DNA from: Olsenella uli
GTDB lineage: Bacteria; Actinomycetota; Coriobacteriia; Coriobacteriales; Atopobiaceae
DNA length: 43,752 bases
Direction: 5' to 3'
Assembly: GCF_901212675.1 (NCBI RefSeq)
Contig: NZ_CAAKOQ010000043.1
Coordinates: forward strand, 1 to 43,752
The notes below the pieces were generated by a model that saw nothing but the letters and a program-made list of their open reading frames with translations, did not search any database and had not been told where the DNA came from. Shown piece by piece: positions 32,286 to 40,130 of the stretch. A program made the position numbers and the translations under genes. Numbering within the stretch: the stretch's first letter is position 1; the number at the start of each line of letters is the position of its first letter.

Positions 32286-32640
32286 GCTGCCTCCTTGGGC
32301 TTGGGCGGGCCGTCGGTCGGCGGCCCTGTCTGGCTCGGGCGCGGCGTGTACGGCGCATGTGGCCCGGGTGCTCGCCGGCGTTGTGCGGGCGCACTGTGGG
32401 CCCCGTCCGCGCGCGACCCTGCGCCGCCCTTCATGCTAGGGCGTTTGCGGCGCGCCGGCGTCACGGACCCTGCACCGCAGGCGTGCAACGGGGCTGCGCG
32501 TTGCACCGCGGGCGTGCAAGGGTCGATACAGCCATGAGCTGCGCTCGTGCCTAGACTGCAAGCAGATTGAAGTTGGGCGCGCCTCGCAGCCGGGCATGGA
32601 CCTGCGGCCGACCGCCGCGCCCCGATCCGAGGAGGAGCCT
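32286..32640. other. Divergent intergenic region malY / M42 peptidase
   Basis: These 355 bases hold no supported gene. They must contain promoters for malY (minus) and the peptidase/PTS operon (plus). The two palindromes at 32471-32488 and 32502-32519 are annotated separately. TAGACT at 32552-32557 is a possible plus-strand -10 without a clear -35. Confidence 0.45.
32471..32519. promoter_or_regulatory. Twin palindromic operator candidates
   Basis: The 18-mer TGCACCGCAGGCGTGCAA at 32471-32488 is repeated as TGCACCGCGGGCGTGCAA at 32502-32519, with one difference. Each is itself palindromic (TTGCAC-N7-GTGCAA in the second). Centre-to-centre distance is 31 bp, about three helical turns, as expected for two dimers on one face of the DNA. 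They lie upstream of the peptidase/PTS operon and could be the site of the PRD regulator or of another sugar regulator. Confidence 0.6.
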
Positions 32641-33687
32641 ATGAACGAGGGCCTGATCTGCCGTCTGAGCAACGCTGACGCAATCGCCTGTCGCGAGCAC
32701 GAGGTGCGTGCCGTGATGCATGACGAGCTCGACGCGCTTGCCGACGAGGTGACCTTCGACCAACTGGGCAGCGTCATGTTCAAGAGTGCCGGCACCGAGG
32801 ATAACCCCGTGCGCGTGCTTGTCTGTGGGCACATGGACGAGGCCGGCTTCATGGTGCGCTACATCTCCGACATCGGCATGGTGCACGTGATCGGCGTGGG
32901 CAACCCGCGCAAGAACAGTGTGGACAGTCAGCTCGTACGCATCACTACCCGCTCGGGTGCCAAGGTGCGCGGCGCCCTGTTTGCCAAGCGCGACGCCGAC
33001 GGCGCGCCCACTGACCTCTACATCGACTTTGGCTGTGAGACGGCCGAGGAGGTCTACGCGCTGGGCATCCAGGTGGGCGACTGGGGCGTCTTTGACGCGA
33101 CGTGCGCCCCGCAGCCCGACACCGACATCCTGCTGGGCAAGGCCTTTGACGACCGCGCCGGCGTGTACGTGGTGATCGAGGCCATGCGCCGCCTGGCCGC
33201 CACCGGGCACGCCGCCGAGCTGTGGTTTACCGGCTCGAGCAGCGAGGAGGTGGGCTGCCGCGGCGCCCAGACCGCCACGGCGCACCTCGACGCCGACATC
33301 GTGATTCCCGTCGACATTGCTAACGCGCCCGAGTTCACCCGCACGTGGGAGAACCAGCGCAAGCTGGGCCACGGCCCGATGGTGGTGCACTACGACCGCA
33401 TGCACGTGCCCAACGAGCGCCTGTTGCACCACGTGGTCGATACGGCCGAAGCCGCCGGCGTGCCCTTCCAGCGCGACATGTTCAAGGGCGGCGGCACCGA
33501 CGCCGGCACCGCACACCTCGTGGGCGACGGCAAGCTGGCCTGCGTGATCGGTGTGCCGGTGCGCTACTGCCACGGCTCGTGGTCGGTGATGCGCGGGGGC
33601 GACCTCGACGCCGCTGTCGACCTCGTGTGCGCGCTGGCTACCTCGTTCGACCGCGCCACCTACGAACGCCTGTGCAGCTTCGACTAG
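32641..33687 (+). CDS. M42 family aminopeptidase (FrvX-like)
   Basis: A 348-residue M42 metallo-aminopeptidase (FrvX/YsdC/glutamyl-aminopeptidase group, ~345-360). Metal ligands and catalytic residues: His64 and Asp66 in CGHMDEAGF, Asp170 in KAFDDRAG, the Glu202-Glu203 pair in SSSEEVGCRG, an Asp in DIANAPEF and the final His in YCHGSW. GAGGAGGAG precedes the ATG at 32641. It heads an operon with PTS IIA, IIB and IIC, similar in content to the E. coli frv locus, where an M42 protein also accompanies PTS components and a PRD regulator. Whether it acts on peptides or on an amide-linked sugar is not known. Confidence 0.88.
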   Translation: MNEGLICRLSNADAIACREHEVRAVMHDELDALADEVTFDQLGSVMFKSAGTEDNPVRVLVCGHMDEAGFMVRYISDIGMVHVIGVGNPRKNSVDSQLVRITTRSGAKVRGALFAKRDADGAPTDLYIDFGCETAEEVYALGIQVGDWGVFDATCAPQPDTDILLGKAFDDRAGVYVVIEAMRRLAATGHAAELWFTGSSSEEVGCRGAQTATAHLDADIVIPVDIANAPEFTRTWENQRKLGHGPMVVHYDRMHVPNERLLHHVVDTAEAAGVPFQRDMFKGGGTDAGTAHLVGDGKLACVIGVPVRYCHGSWSVMRGGDLDAAVDLVCALATSFDRATYERLCSFD

Positions 33688-33816
33688 GTGCGTGGTCGCA
33701 GGCGTGGCGGGCCGCCCCGTGCGCTCGGTGGCTGCCGCTCCCTCGTGCGCTGTCCGCGCGCACGCATCTGCCACGACACGCTTGCCCTGAGGGGCCAGGA
33801 ATCGAAAGGAAGTGCC

Positions 33817-34143
33817 ATGGGCACCAACGAACTTCAGGTAATGGAGATTATCTCGTCTGCAGGTGCCAGCAAGGCCAAGGCGTTCGAGGCCATCTCCTGC
33901 GCACGGAGGCGCGACTACGCCGCCGCCCACGCGGCCCTCGAAGAGGCCAAGGCCATCGACCTCAAAGCCCACGAGGCGCAGACCCAGCTCATCACGGCTG
34001 CGCTCACTGGCGGCGACGAGGGCGCGAGCCTGTTGACCGTCCACGCGCAAGACCACTACATGTGCGCCCAGCTCGCCCGCGACATGGCTGCCGAGCTCGT
34101 GGCGATCCTGGAGGACCGCGACGCGGCCTGCGGCTCCGCCTAG
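33817..34143 (+). CDS. PTS lactose/cellobiose family IIA component
   Basis: A 108-residue all-helical IIA protein of the lactose/cellobiose (LacA/CelC) family. The phosphorylated histidine is His76 and the metal-binding Asp79 of the trimer is in the diagnostic SLLTVHAQDHYM. The helices MEIISSAGASKAKAFEAI and YAAAHAALEEAKAIDLKAHEAQTQLI are typical. GAAAGGAAG precedes the ATG at 33817. It passes phosphate from HPr to IIB (34291-34653). The 129-base gap from the peptidase and 147-base gap to IIB are larger than usual for a tight operon, but no terminator is seen between them. Confidence 0.92.
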   Translation: MGTNELQVMEIISSAGASKAKAFEAISCARRRDYAAAHAALEEAKAIDLKAHEAQTQLITAALTGGDEGASLLTVHAQDHYMCAQLARDMAAELVAILEDRDAACGSA

Positions 34144-34290
34144 GGCCTCCGAGCTCGCCCGGCGCCCGCGCCCGGCAGGTGCGCCCGCGCCTATCCGTAA
34201 CGCCTGCACCACCCGGCGCCACCTCGGCGCCCCGGCAACGTGGACCGTGCGGGGCCCTCGCCCCGCGACAAAGGGAAGGAAGGTACGACC

Positions 34291-34653
34291 ATGGCAAAGA
34301 TGAGGATCGTCCTGTGCTGCGCGGGTGGCTTCTCCACCACCATGCTCATGGACCGCATCAAGTCCACCATCCACGAAAGCGCCAAGCTCAACGACGAAGA
34401 CTTTGAGCTCAAGGCCATCGCCGCTGACCTGCTCGACCAGGAGGTCGACCACATGGACGCCCTGATCATGGGGCCGCAGGTGGCGCACAAGCTCGAGTCG
34501 ATCCGCCCGCTCATCGAGCCGCGCCACATCCCCTACGTCATCGTGAGCCAGGAGATCTACGGCAAGATGGATGGCGCCACGGTCCTCAAGCAGGTTCTTA
34601 TTGCCAAGCGCAAGGCCGACCTGGCCCGCGAGACCGCCGAGGGCACCAACTAG
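34291..34653 (+). CDS. PTS lactose/cellobiose family IIB component
   Basis: A 120-residue IIB protein with its active cysteine Cys10 in VLCCAGGFSTTML, aligned to the C-x-x-G-x-S-T phosphoryl loop of CelA-type IIB. The adjacent Cys9 is not required by the family. Central strands include ADLLDQEVDHMDALIMGPQVAHKL. GGAAGGAAGG lies upstream of the ATG at 34291. It receives phosphate from IIA and passes it to the incoming sugar at IIC. Length (~100-110 usual) is slightly extended by a charged C-terminal helix. Confidence 0.9.
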   Translation: MAKMRIVLCCAGGFSTTMLMDRIKSTIHESAKLNDEDFELKAIAADLLDQEVDHMDALIMGPQVAHKLESIRPLIEPRHIPYVIVSQEIYGKMDGATVLKQVLIAKRKADLARETAEGTN

Positions 34654-34689
34654 CCGCGCCGCATCCCATCGCTTCCAAGGAGGTTTCCG

Positions 34690-36069
34690 ATGTCCGACAC
34701 CGCACCGGTCGCCCAAAAGAAGGGCGGCTTCGACCGCTTCGAGGAGCTACTCAACAAGTACCTCGGCCCCATTGCCGAGAAGGTCGACAAGCAGCGCCAC
34801 CTTGGCGCGGTGAAGAAAGCTATGGTGGCCATGACGCCGCTTCTGCTCATCGGCTCTTTCTGCCTGATCCCGGCCGCCATCCCCAACATGATCGGCGAGG
34901 CCAACCCCATCTCGGTGTGGATCTTGGCCAACACGCAGTACTTCGACCTCGCCTACAACGTGTCGATGGGCCTCATGTCGGTGTTCGTGGCGGCCGTGAT
35001 CGCCTACCACCTGGCCCGCTCCTACGAGCTCGACGTGCCCGGCTCGCTGTCGATGGCGCTCGTGGCGTTTTTGCTGCTGTCGCTCGAGATGGACGAGGCC
35101 GGTGGTATCTCGCTGGGACAGCTGGGCTCCAAGGGCCTGTTCGTATCGATGTTTGGCGCGATCGTGGCCGTGGAGGTGTACCGTTGGTGCAAGAAGCGCA
35201 ACTTCACGATCAAGATGCCCGAGACCGTGCCTGACTTCATCTCCAGCTCGTTTGAGGTGATTCCCGTCACGGCAATCGTCATCGCGGTGTTCCTTGCCAT
35301 CCGCATCTTTTGCAACGGTGTGCTGGGCATCATGCCCTCGCAGATTTTCACGATGGTGCTGGCGCCGCTCGTGGGCTCCATGGACAGCCCCATCGCGGTC
35401 ACGTTCTACCACATGCTGCGCTGCTTTATCTTCTTCTTTGGCATCCACCCGTCGGTGCTCTCGCCGATCGTGATGCCCATCGCCACGCAGTTCTTGGCCG
35501 AGAACATCGCCGCGGTGCAGGCCGGCGGCGTGGCTACCCATATCTTCACCCCCGGTCCGATGTCGGGCTTTGGTGGCTTCACCGGTCTGGGCGTGACCAT
35601 GGGCGTGGTGATCTGGTTCCTGTTCTCCAAGTCCAAGGCCCAGCGCGAGATCGGCAAGATCGCCTTCATCCCTTCGCTGTTTGGCGTCAACGAGCCCATC
35701 CTGTTTGGCGCGCCCATCGTGCTCAACCCGATCATGTTCATCCCGTTCGTGCTCTTTGGCGGTATCATCTCCTCTATACCGTTCTGGTTTATGAGCTGGG
35801 GCTGGTTGGACTGCTCCACTTTTACGCCACCGTATGTGGGCGTGTTCCTCGAGGGCTATCTCACCAATTTCGACTGGCGCTCCATCGTGGCCAACGTGGT
35901 GCAGCTCGCGCTCGCGATCGTCGCCTACGGGCCGTTCTGCAAGGTCTACGAGCGCCGTGCGCTGGCAGAAGAGGCGCGCGTTGCCGCCGAGCTGGCCGCC
36001 GGATCCGCGGCGTCCGAGGTGTCTGCCGAGGATGAGGCGCTGATCGAAGACCTCGACCTGGACTTCTGA
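34690..36069 (+). CDS. PTS lactose/cellobiose family IIC permease
   Basis: A 459-residue integral membrane sugar permease of the LacE/CelB family with about ten hydrophobic segments. The soluble N-terminus FDRFEELLNKYLGPIAEKVDK, HLGAVKKAMVAMTPLLLIGSF, GIHPSVLSPIVMP and FGVNEPILFGAPIVLNPIMFIPF are family hallmarks; the NEPILFG motif is near residue 338. AAGGAGG is 8 bases upstream. The substrate is probably a beta-glucoside, chitobiose or similar disaccharide, but no matching glycosidase is in the window, so substrate is open. The C-terminal ~25 residues are acidic. Confidence 0.93.
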   Translation: MSDTAPVAQKKGGFDRFEELLNKYLGPIAEKVDKQRHLGAVKKAMVAMTPLLLIGSFCLIPAAIPNMIGEANPISVWILANTQYFDLAYNVSMGLMSVFVAAVIAYHLARSYELDVPGSLSMALVAFLLLSLEMDEAGGISLGQLGSKGLFVSMFGAIVAVEVYRWCKKRNFTIKMPETVPDFISSSFEVIPVTAIVIAVFLAIRIFCNGVLGIMPSQIFTMVLAPLVGSMDSPIAVTFYHMLRCFIFFFGIHPSVLSPIVMPIATQFLAENIAAVQAGGVATHIFTPGPMSGFGGFTGLGVTMGVVIWFLFSKSKAQREIGKIAFIPSLFGVNEPILFGAPIVLNPIMFIPFVLFGGIISSIPFWFMSWGWLDCSTFTPPYVGVFLEGYLTNFDWRSIVANVVQLALAIVAYGPFCKVYERRALAEEARVAAELAAGSAASEVSAEDEALIEDLDLDF

Positions 36070-36076
36070 CGCGGAT

Positions 36077-36110
36077 GCGGGCCTGCGGACGAGGGCGTCC
36101 GTGGGCCCGC
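36077..36110 (+). terminator. Hairpin after the PTS IIC gene, weak terminator
   Basis: Nested stems GCGGGC (36077-36082) / GCCCGC (36105-36110) and CGGACG (36086-36091) / CGTCCG (36096-36101) lie 8 bases after the IIC stop. No T-run follows, so termination would be inefficient. The remaining spacer to 36314 is low-complexity CCGC- and CTGTACCGCACTGCC-type repeats. Confidence 0.4.
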
Positions 36111-36314
36111 GCGTGTCGCGTTGGCCCGACGGGCGGCTTTCGCGCCTGGCGTCTGACGACGCAGGCCTAGCGATCGCCGTGCCACTGTACGCGCCCATCG
36201 CCGCCCTGCCCGGCCGCTCCACCGCCACCGCACTGCTGTACCGCACTGCCGTACTGCACCGTCTTGCCGCGCCACCGCACCGCCGCATATTCGCGACTAC
36301 CAATTGGGGGGTCC

Positions 36315-37388
36315 ATGAACGCCCACGTTGAGAACATCCGCGCCTTTCTCGCCGACAACGGTCTCGACGCCTTTCTCGTCAAGAGTAAGGTGATGAAGCG
36401 CTACTTGGGCACGCTCACGGGCAGCGGCTGCAAGGTGCTCATCACGCCGAATGCCGGCTACCTCATCTGCGACGGCCGTTACCTCGTGGAGGCGCAGGAG
36501 CGCGAGCACGACCTCACGCTGCGCGTTCATGCCCAGGGCACGAGCTTCCTCGAGCCGCTTGCCGAGGTGCTGGGCGAGCTGGGGTGCGCCACGCTGGCCG
36601 TGGAGGCCTCCGAGGTGCTCGTGCCCGAATGGCAGCGCCTGCAGGGCCTGGGCGTGGAGCTGCGCCTGTTGGGCGACGAGACGGCCCAGATGCGCATCCG
36701 CAAGGACGATGCCGAGATTGCGGCCGTGCAGCGCGCCGTGGACGCGGCCGATGACATCTATGCGCGCGTGGTCGACGAGCTGCACGTGGGCATGACCGAG
36801 TACGAGGTGTCGGCCCTTTTGCAGTATTACGCGATTGCAGCCGGCGCCGACGGCATGTCGTTCGATACGATTGTGGCCACCGGTCCGCGCAGCGCTATGC
36901 CGCACGGCCGTCCCACCGAGCGCAAGATCTGCGCCCACGAGCCCATCCTCATCGACTTTGGCGTGCAGCTGGCGGGCTACCAGTCTGACATGACGCGCGT
37001 GTGCTTTTTGGGCGAACCCACCGACGAGTTGCGGCGCGCGTACGAGGCCGTACTGGCCGCCAACCTCGCCGGCATCGATGCCATCCGCGTGGGGGCGCTC
37101 GCCCGCGACGTCGACGCCGCGGCGCGCGCGGTCATCACGCAGGCAGGCTACGGGGAGTACTTCACTCACGGCCTGGGCCACGGCATTGGCTTGGGCGGCG
37201 ACCTGCCCCTGCTCAACCAGAGCGGCCAGATTGTGCTCGACAACCGCATGATCATGTCGTGCGAGCCGGGAGTGTACCTGCCGGGCGTGGGAGGGGTGCG
37301 CATCGAGGACGACGTCTTGTTGATGGACGGCGTGGCGCGCCCGCTCAACGCTACGAGTAAGGTGCTGCGCGTGCTGGAGGTGCGCTAG
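36315..37388 (+). CDS. M24 family Xaa-Pro aminopeptidase
   Basis: A 357-residue creatinase-fold metallopeptidase (PepQ/YqhT-type, ~355). The N-terminal domain (residues 1-~125) is followed by the catalytic pita-bread domain. Metal ligands are visible in LIDFGVQLAGYQSDMTRV (two Asp), HGLGHGIGL (His), MSCEPGVYLPGVGGVRIEDDV (two Glu). Other motifs: FDTIVATGPRSAMPHGRP. It removes N-terminal residues next to proline in the cytoplasm. The ATG at 36315 follows a weak GGGGGG. It comes 245 bases after IIC and two bases before the RDD gene. Confidence 0.92.
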   Translation: MNAHVENIRAFLADNGLDAFLVKSKVMKRYLGTLTGSGCKVLITPNAGYLICDGRYLVEAQEREHDLTLRVHAQGTSFLEPLAEVLGELGCATLAVEASEVLVPEWQRLQGLGVELRLLGDETAQMRIRKDDAEIAAVQRAVDAADDIYARVVDELHVGMTEYEVSALLQYYAIAAGADGMSFDTIVATGPRSAMPHGRPTERKICAHEPILIDFGVQLAGYQSDMTRVCFLGEPTDELRRAYEAVLAANLAGIDAIRVGALARDVDAAARAVITQAGYGEYFTHGLGHGIGLGGDLPLLNQSGQIVLDNRMIMSCEPGVYLPGVGGVRIEDDVLLMDGVARPLNATSKVLRVLEVR

Positions 37389-37390
37389 TC

Positions 37391-38002
37391 GTGGGACGGC
37401 GGGCGGCGGCGCGCACGGTCAAGCGTCGCGAGCTGCCGGCGGCGCCCCCGGCGTCGCGGCTGTACGCCTACGTGATCGACTGGGCGCTGGGCGGCATCGT
37501 GAGCGGCCTGCCTGCGGTTTTGGCATTCGCGGCCCTGCGGCGCGACGGCTCGATGCTGGGCACGCTGTACGACTTTGAGGCCACGGGCTATCCGCAGGCG
37601 GTGGGCGTGGCCGTGGCCGTGGCGTGCCTGGCCTGCGCGGTGGCCTACTTCGTGGTGGTTCCGTGGGTCGTGTGGCCGGGACAGACGCCTGGCAAGCGCG
37701 TGGCCAAGCTGCGCGTGGTGGGGCCGGGCGACGCGACGGTGGGCCTGGGCCGGCTGCTCGTGCGGCAGGTTTTGGTGGGGCTGGTGCTGGAGGGCAGCGG
37801 CTTTGTGGCCGCCCGCTACCTGCGCGAGCTCGCGGTGCTTATCACTCGTGTCGACGTGAACTTCTACTGGGAGTGGGCGGGCCTCGTGATCACGGCGGTG
37901 TCGGCCGTGCTGGCCTTTGCGCTGCCCGCGCACCGGGCGCTTCACGACTACGTGGCCGGCACGCGCGTGGTCCCGGCCGAGGGGCACCCGCTCACGGCCT
38001 AG
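37391..38002 (+). CDS. RDD family membrane protein
   Basis: A 203-residue RDD-domain membrane protein. The family signature residues appear as ASRLYAYVIDWALGG (R..A..ID) near residue 20, GQTPGKRVAKLRVVGP (TPGK motif) near 98 and ALHDYVAGTRVV near the C-terminus. Three to four hydrophobic segments are clear. The function of the family is poorly defined; some are sodium/proton antiporter-like. The GTG start at 37391 is two bases after the peptidase stop, so it is translated with it. Confidence 0.85.
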   Translation: MGRRAAARTVKRRELPAAPPASRLYAYVIDWALGGIVSGLPAVLAFAALRRDGSMLGTLYDFEATGYPQAVGVAVAVACLACAVAYFVVVPWVVWPGQTPGKRVAKLRVVGPGDATVGLGRLLVRQVLVGLVLEGSGFVAARYLRELAVLITRVDVNFYWEWAGLVITAVSAVLAFALPAHRALHDYVAGTRVVPAEGHPLTA

Positions 38003-38132
38003 GGGCCGCAGGGCGCGCGTCGCACGGTGGCGCGTGGCTGGCGCGCACGGCTGCGTGTCCCTGCGCGTTTGATGCCGCTGACGCCCTCCCCATTCATCCT
38101 GACACCCTTTGCAACCTCGTAAGGAGCTCTCC

Positions 38133-38405
38133 ATGTATAGCGAGACCGTTACCGTTGTGAATCCGGCCGGCCTGCATGCGCGCCCCGCGGCGCTGCTTGC
38201 GACGAAGGCCAACGAGTATGGGTGCGCCGTACGGATCAAGAACGTCACCAAGGGCGGCGACGCCAAGGACGCCAAGTCCATGATCGCCGTGATGACAGCC
38301 CAGGTGAGCCTGGGCAACGAAGTCGAGGTGAGCGCCGAGGGCGACGCCGAGCGGCGGGCCGTCGAGGCGCTCGTCGCCTTCATCGCCTCCGGCTGCGGCG
38401 AGTAG
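38133..38405 (+). CDS. ptsH: Phosphocarrier protein HPr
   Basis: A 90-residue HPr (usual 85-89). The phospho-acceptor His15 is in NPAGLHARPAALL. The regulatory serine region reads DAKSMIAVMT, with Ser49 at the place of the usual Ser46, because three extra residues lie in the preceding loop (VTKGGDAKDAKS). AAGGAG is 8 bases before the ATG at 38133; the upstream TTG at 38109 is unlikely. It feeds phosphate to the PTS components encoded upstream and to the PRD regulator, though a general HPr would serve the whole cell. Enzyme I is not in the window. Confidence 0.92.
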   Translation: MYSETVTVVNPAGLHARPAALLATKANEYGCAVRIKNVTKGGDAKDAKSMIAVMTAQVSLGNEVEVSAEGDAERRAVEALVAFIASGCGE

Positions 38406-38740
38406 GTTCGTCCAGGCGCGCGGACTCAGGCCGTCGTCACTGGAGATCGGTTCGAGGGCACAGGCTCACATCCCGTTGTGGGAGATCGGTTCGAGTGCCG
38501 GCGTGCGCCTCGATTCGCATGCCGGCCCCTTTGTGCAGCGTGGGCGCCGCCTCGCCCTCGTGGCTTTCCCGGCCTGCACCCCTCAGCTCCTGCCGCCGCC
38601 CCGTTCGTCTCACCGCAGGTATGCCAAAACGGAACACGATGAGGACAGGATGGCATGCCCGCTGGCTGGGGTAGCTTGGCCTAGGCACGGTACAATCAAC
38701 GCAGCACCTCCACATTGGTTTTCGGGCTGAGGGAGTCGCT
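38406..38740. other. Intergenic region with 15-nt direct repeats
   Basis: No gene is supported in these 335 bases. GGAGATCGGTTCGAG occurs at 38442-38456 and 38481-38495, 39 bases apart. TACAAT at 38689-38694 may be the -10 of the downstream membrane protein gene; its -35 is unclear. TCCACATTGGTTTTC (38709-38723) is the same 15-mer as at 2329-2343. Confidence 0.5.
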
Positions 38741-39349
38741 GTGCTGGCAGTTGCGCTCACGCTGCTCATAGGGGTCGCAGGCTGGCTCGTCGCTCGCAGG
38801 CTCGGCCTGTCCGCCCCCGCGATGCTCGACAGCATGCTGGCCGCGGGTATCACCAACGCACTGTTTGGCCCTGCGAGCATGCTGGCCGAGGTGCGCGTCT
38901 TTGCCCAGTCGATCTCGGGCGCCTCCATCGCGATGAGTGTGCGGCGCCGTGACCTCGCAAAAGCGCGTAAGCTCATCGCCCCGGTGCTTATCCTCTTTTC
39001 CATGCTCACGATAAACGCGCTGCTGCTAGCCCGCTCGCTCGTAGGGTCTACGACCGCCGCCGAGACCTTCTCCAGCGCGTCGGCCTCGGTGGTGCCGGTG
39101 CTGTTGCTGTTCGTGAGCTATTGGCTGGTCAACTTCCTGTTCACGCAGATCGGCCGGCACTGCCGCCTGTTTGACGTCAAGAGCGCGATGTTTGCGAGGG
39201 CTCCGGGCGGGGCGTTCGACATGGCCCTCATCGCGGCCGACCTCAATGCTGACCTTGCCAAGATCGCGGCCATCCAGATTATTCGCGCCGTGTGCGCCGT
39301 GGCCGTGATGCCCACCGTTGTGCTGCTGTTTGCCGCTGCGCTGGGGTAG
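38741..39349 (+). CDS. AbrB-type membrane protein, short form
   Basis: A 202-residue membrane protein with about six hydrophobic segments. The AbrB-type repeat hallmark is seen near the C-terminus: ARAPGGAFDMALIAADLNADLAKIAAIQIIRAVCAVAV, corresponding to the family's PGG...M..IA...GAD...VA..Q..R pattern. Full-length AbrB proteins contain two such repeats (~350 residues); this one has about one, plus N-terminal helices. It may work as a dimer or be reduced. The GTG start at 38741 follows GAGGGAG. Substrate and function are unknown. Confidence 0.7.
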   Translation: MLAVALTLLIGVAGWLVARRLGLSAPAMLDSMLAAGITNALFGPASMLAEVRVFAQSISGASIAMSVRRRDLAKARKLIAPVLILFSMLTINALLLARSLVGSTTAAETFSSASASVVPVLLLFVSYWLVNFLFTQIGRHCRLFDVKSAMFARAPGGAFDMALIAADLNADLAKIAAIQIIRAVCAVAVMPTVVLLFAAALG

Positions 39350-40003
39350 GGGGCGTGGCCTTTGTTCGGGGTTCGGGGCGCTTGGGGCGGCGCCGCGAGG
39401 TGTGTCTGGACGTGAGTGGGCCTTGGCGCGAGGCATGGCGCTGGCGCCCCGCGGCGCGTAAGCCCTGGTGTGCTCAGCCTGGTGCGGGTGCGTCTGCGCG
39501 TATCAGTGTGGCCGAGTGCGCATACCGTCATTTGCCGCGGAGGTTTAAAACATCATGCGACTTCGGGCGCCTGTTGCAACGGCGCGGCCGTCCGGCGGTT
39601 ATAATCGCGAGGTGTGCACCGTCTTAATTATAGCAGTGTCCGTTCGAGCGGCCTTCTGAGGGGCCTTTGTTGCCATCGGGGCTCATTTTGACAGCTAAAT
39701 AAGGGTGAAACCGCTCCCAGAGAGGGTTGGGCGCCTGCCCAAAAAAGCGGAGTGCACACTTTGAGTTTTCCCATCGAGGGCGGGTTTGGCTGCATGCCAT
39801 CGGGGGCAACGGGTGGTGTGGGCCGTTCGGCATGAGATTAAGAGCATCTTTTGGCATTGGGCGTAGCGTGATGCATGGTATGCGGTGTATGCCGACGGAC
39901 CCAAGCCCCGGAGTCGTCGCGCCCCCGTCGCACCATCCGTCCCGCACTCTCCCCACGTCGGCTCCTGCCCTAGCGCCACACCATCGACAGATTCAAAATC
40001 CAT
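39350..40003. other. Long low-GC intergenic region upstream of htpG
   Basis: No gene could be supported on either strand in the first ~650 bases of this spacer. From about 39535 to 39900 GC is much lower than the window average. TATAAT at 39600-39605 follows TTGCAA (39574-39579) by 20 bases, too long for a standard promoter. A possible structured element is at 39710-39750: outer CCGCT / AGCGG and inner TTGGGC-GCCT-GCCCAA. A minus-strand frame at 39624-39956 (110 codons) has no recognisable family but less biased composition than most antisense frames. An unannotated small RNA or relic of a mobile sequence is possible. Confidence 0.45.
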
Positions 40004-40033
40004 CTGCATACATGCGCGCATTTGGGATATAAA
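40004..40033 (+). promoter_or_regulatory. Candidate htpG promoter
   Basis: TATAAA at 40028-40033, within an AT-rich patch about 100 bases before the htpG start, is a plausible -10. The -35 region (about 40004-40010, TGCATA) is weak. No CIRCE element or HspR-type inverted repeat was found nearby. Confidence 0.35.
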
Positions 40034-40130
40034 ATCTAAGTCAATCATTAGTAGGTTTGGCCACCACCGCGTCCTGCCCGGCGTCGGCCACGGGTCGGTG
40101 CGGCCGGCCCGAGATCACGTGGAGGCTCAC

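Noticed and set aside
38442..38495. tRNA T-loop resemblance (GGTTCGAG twice)
   Set aside because: No matching T-stem, anticodon arm or acceptor stem can be formed around either copy.
39750..40130. CIRCE or HspR operator for htpG
   Set aside because: Neither TTAGCACTC-N9-GAGTGCTAA nor CTTGAGT-N7-ACTCAAG was found; only a lone CTTTGAGT-like half-site near 39760.
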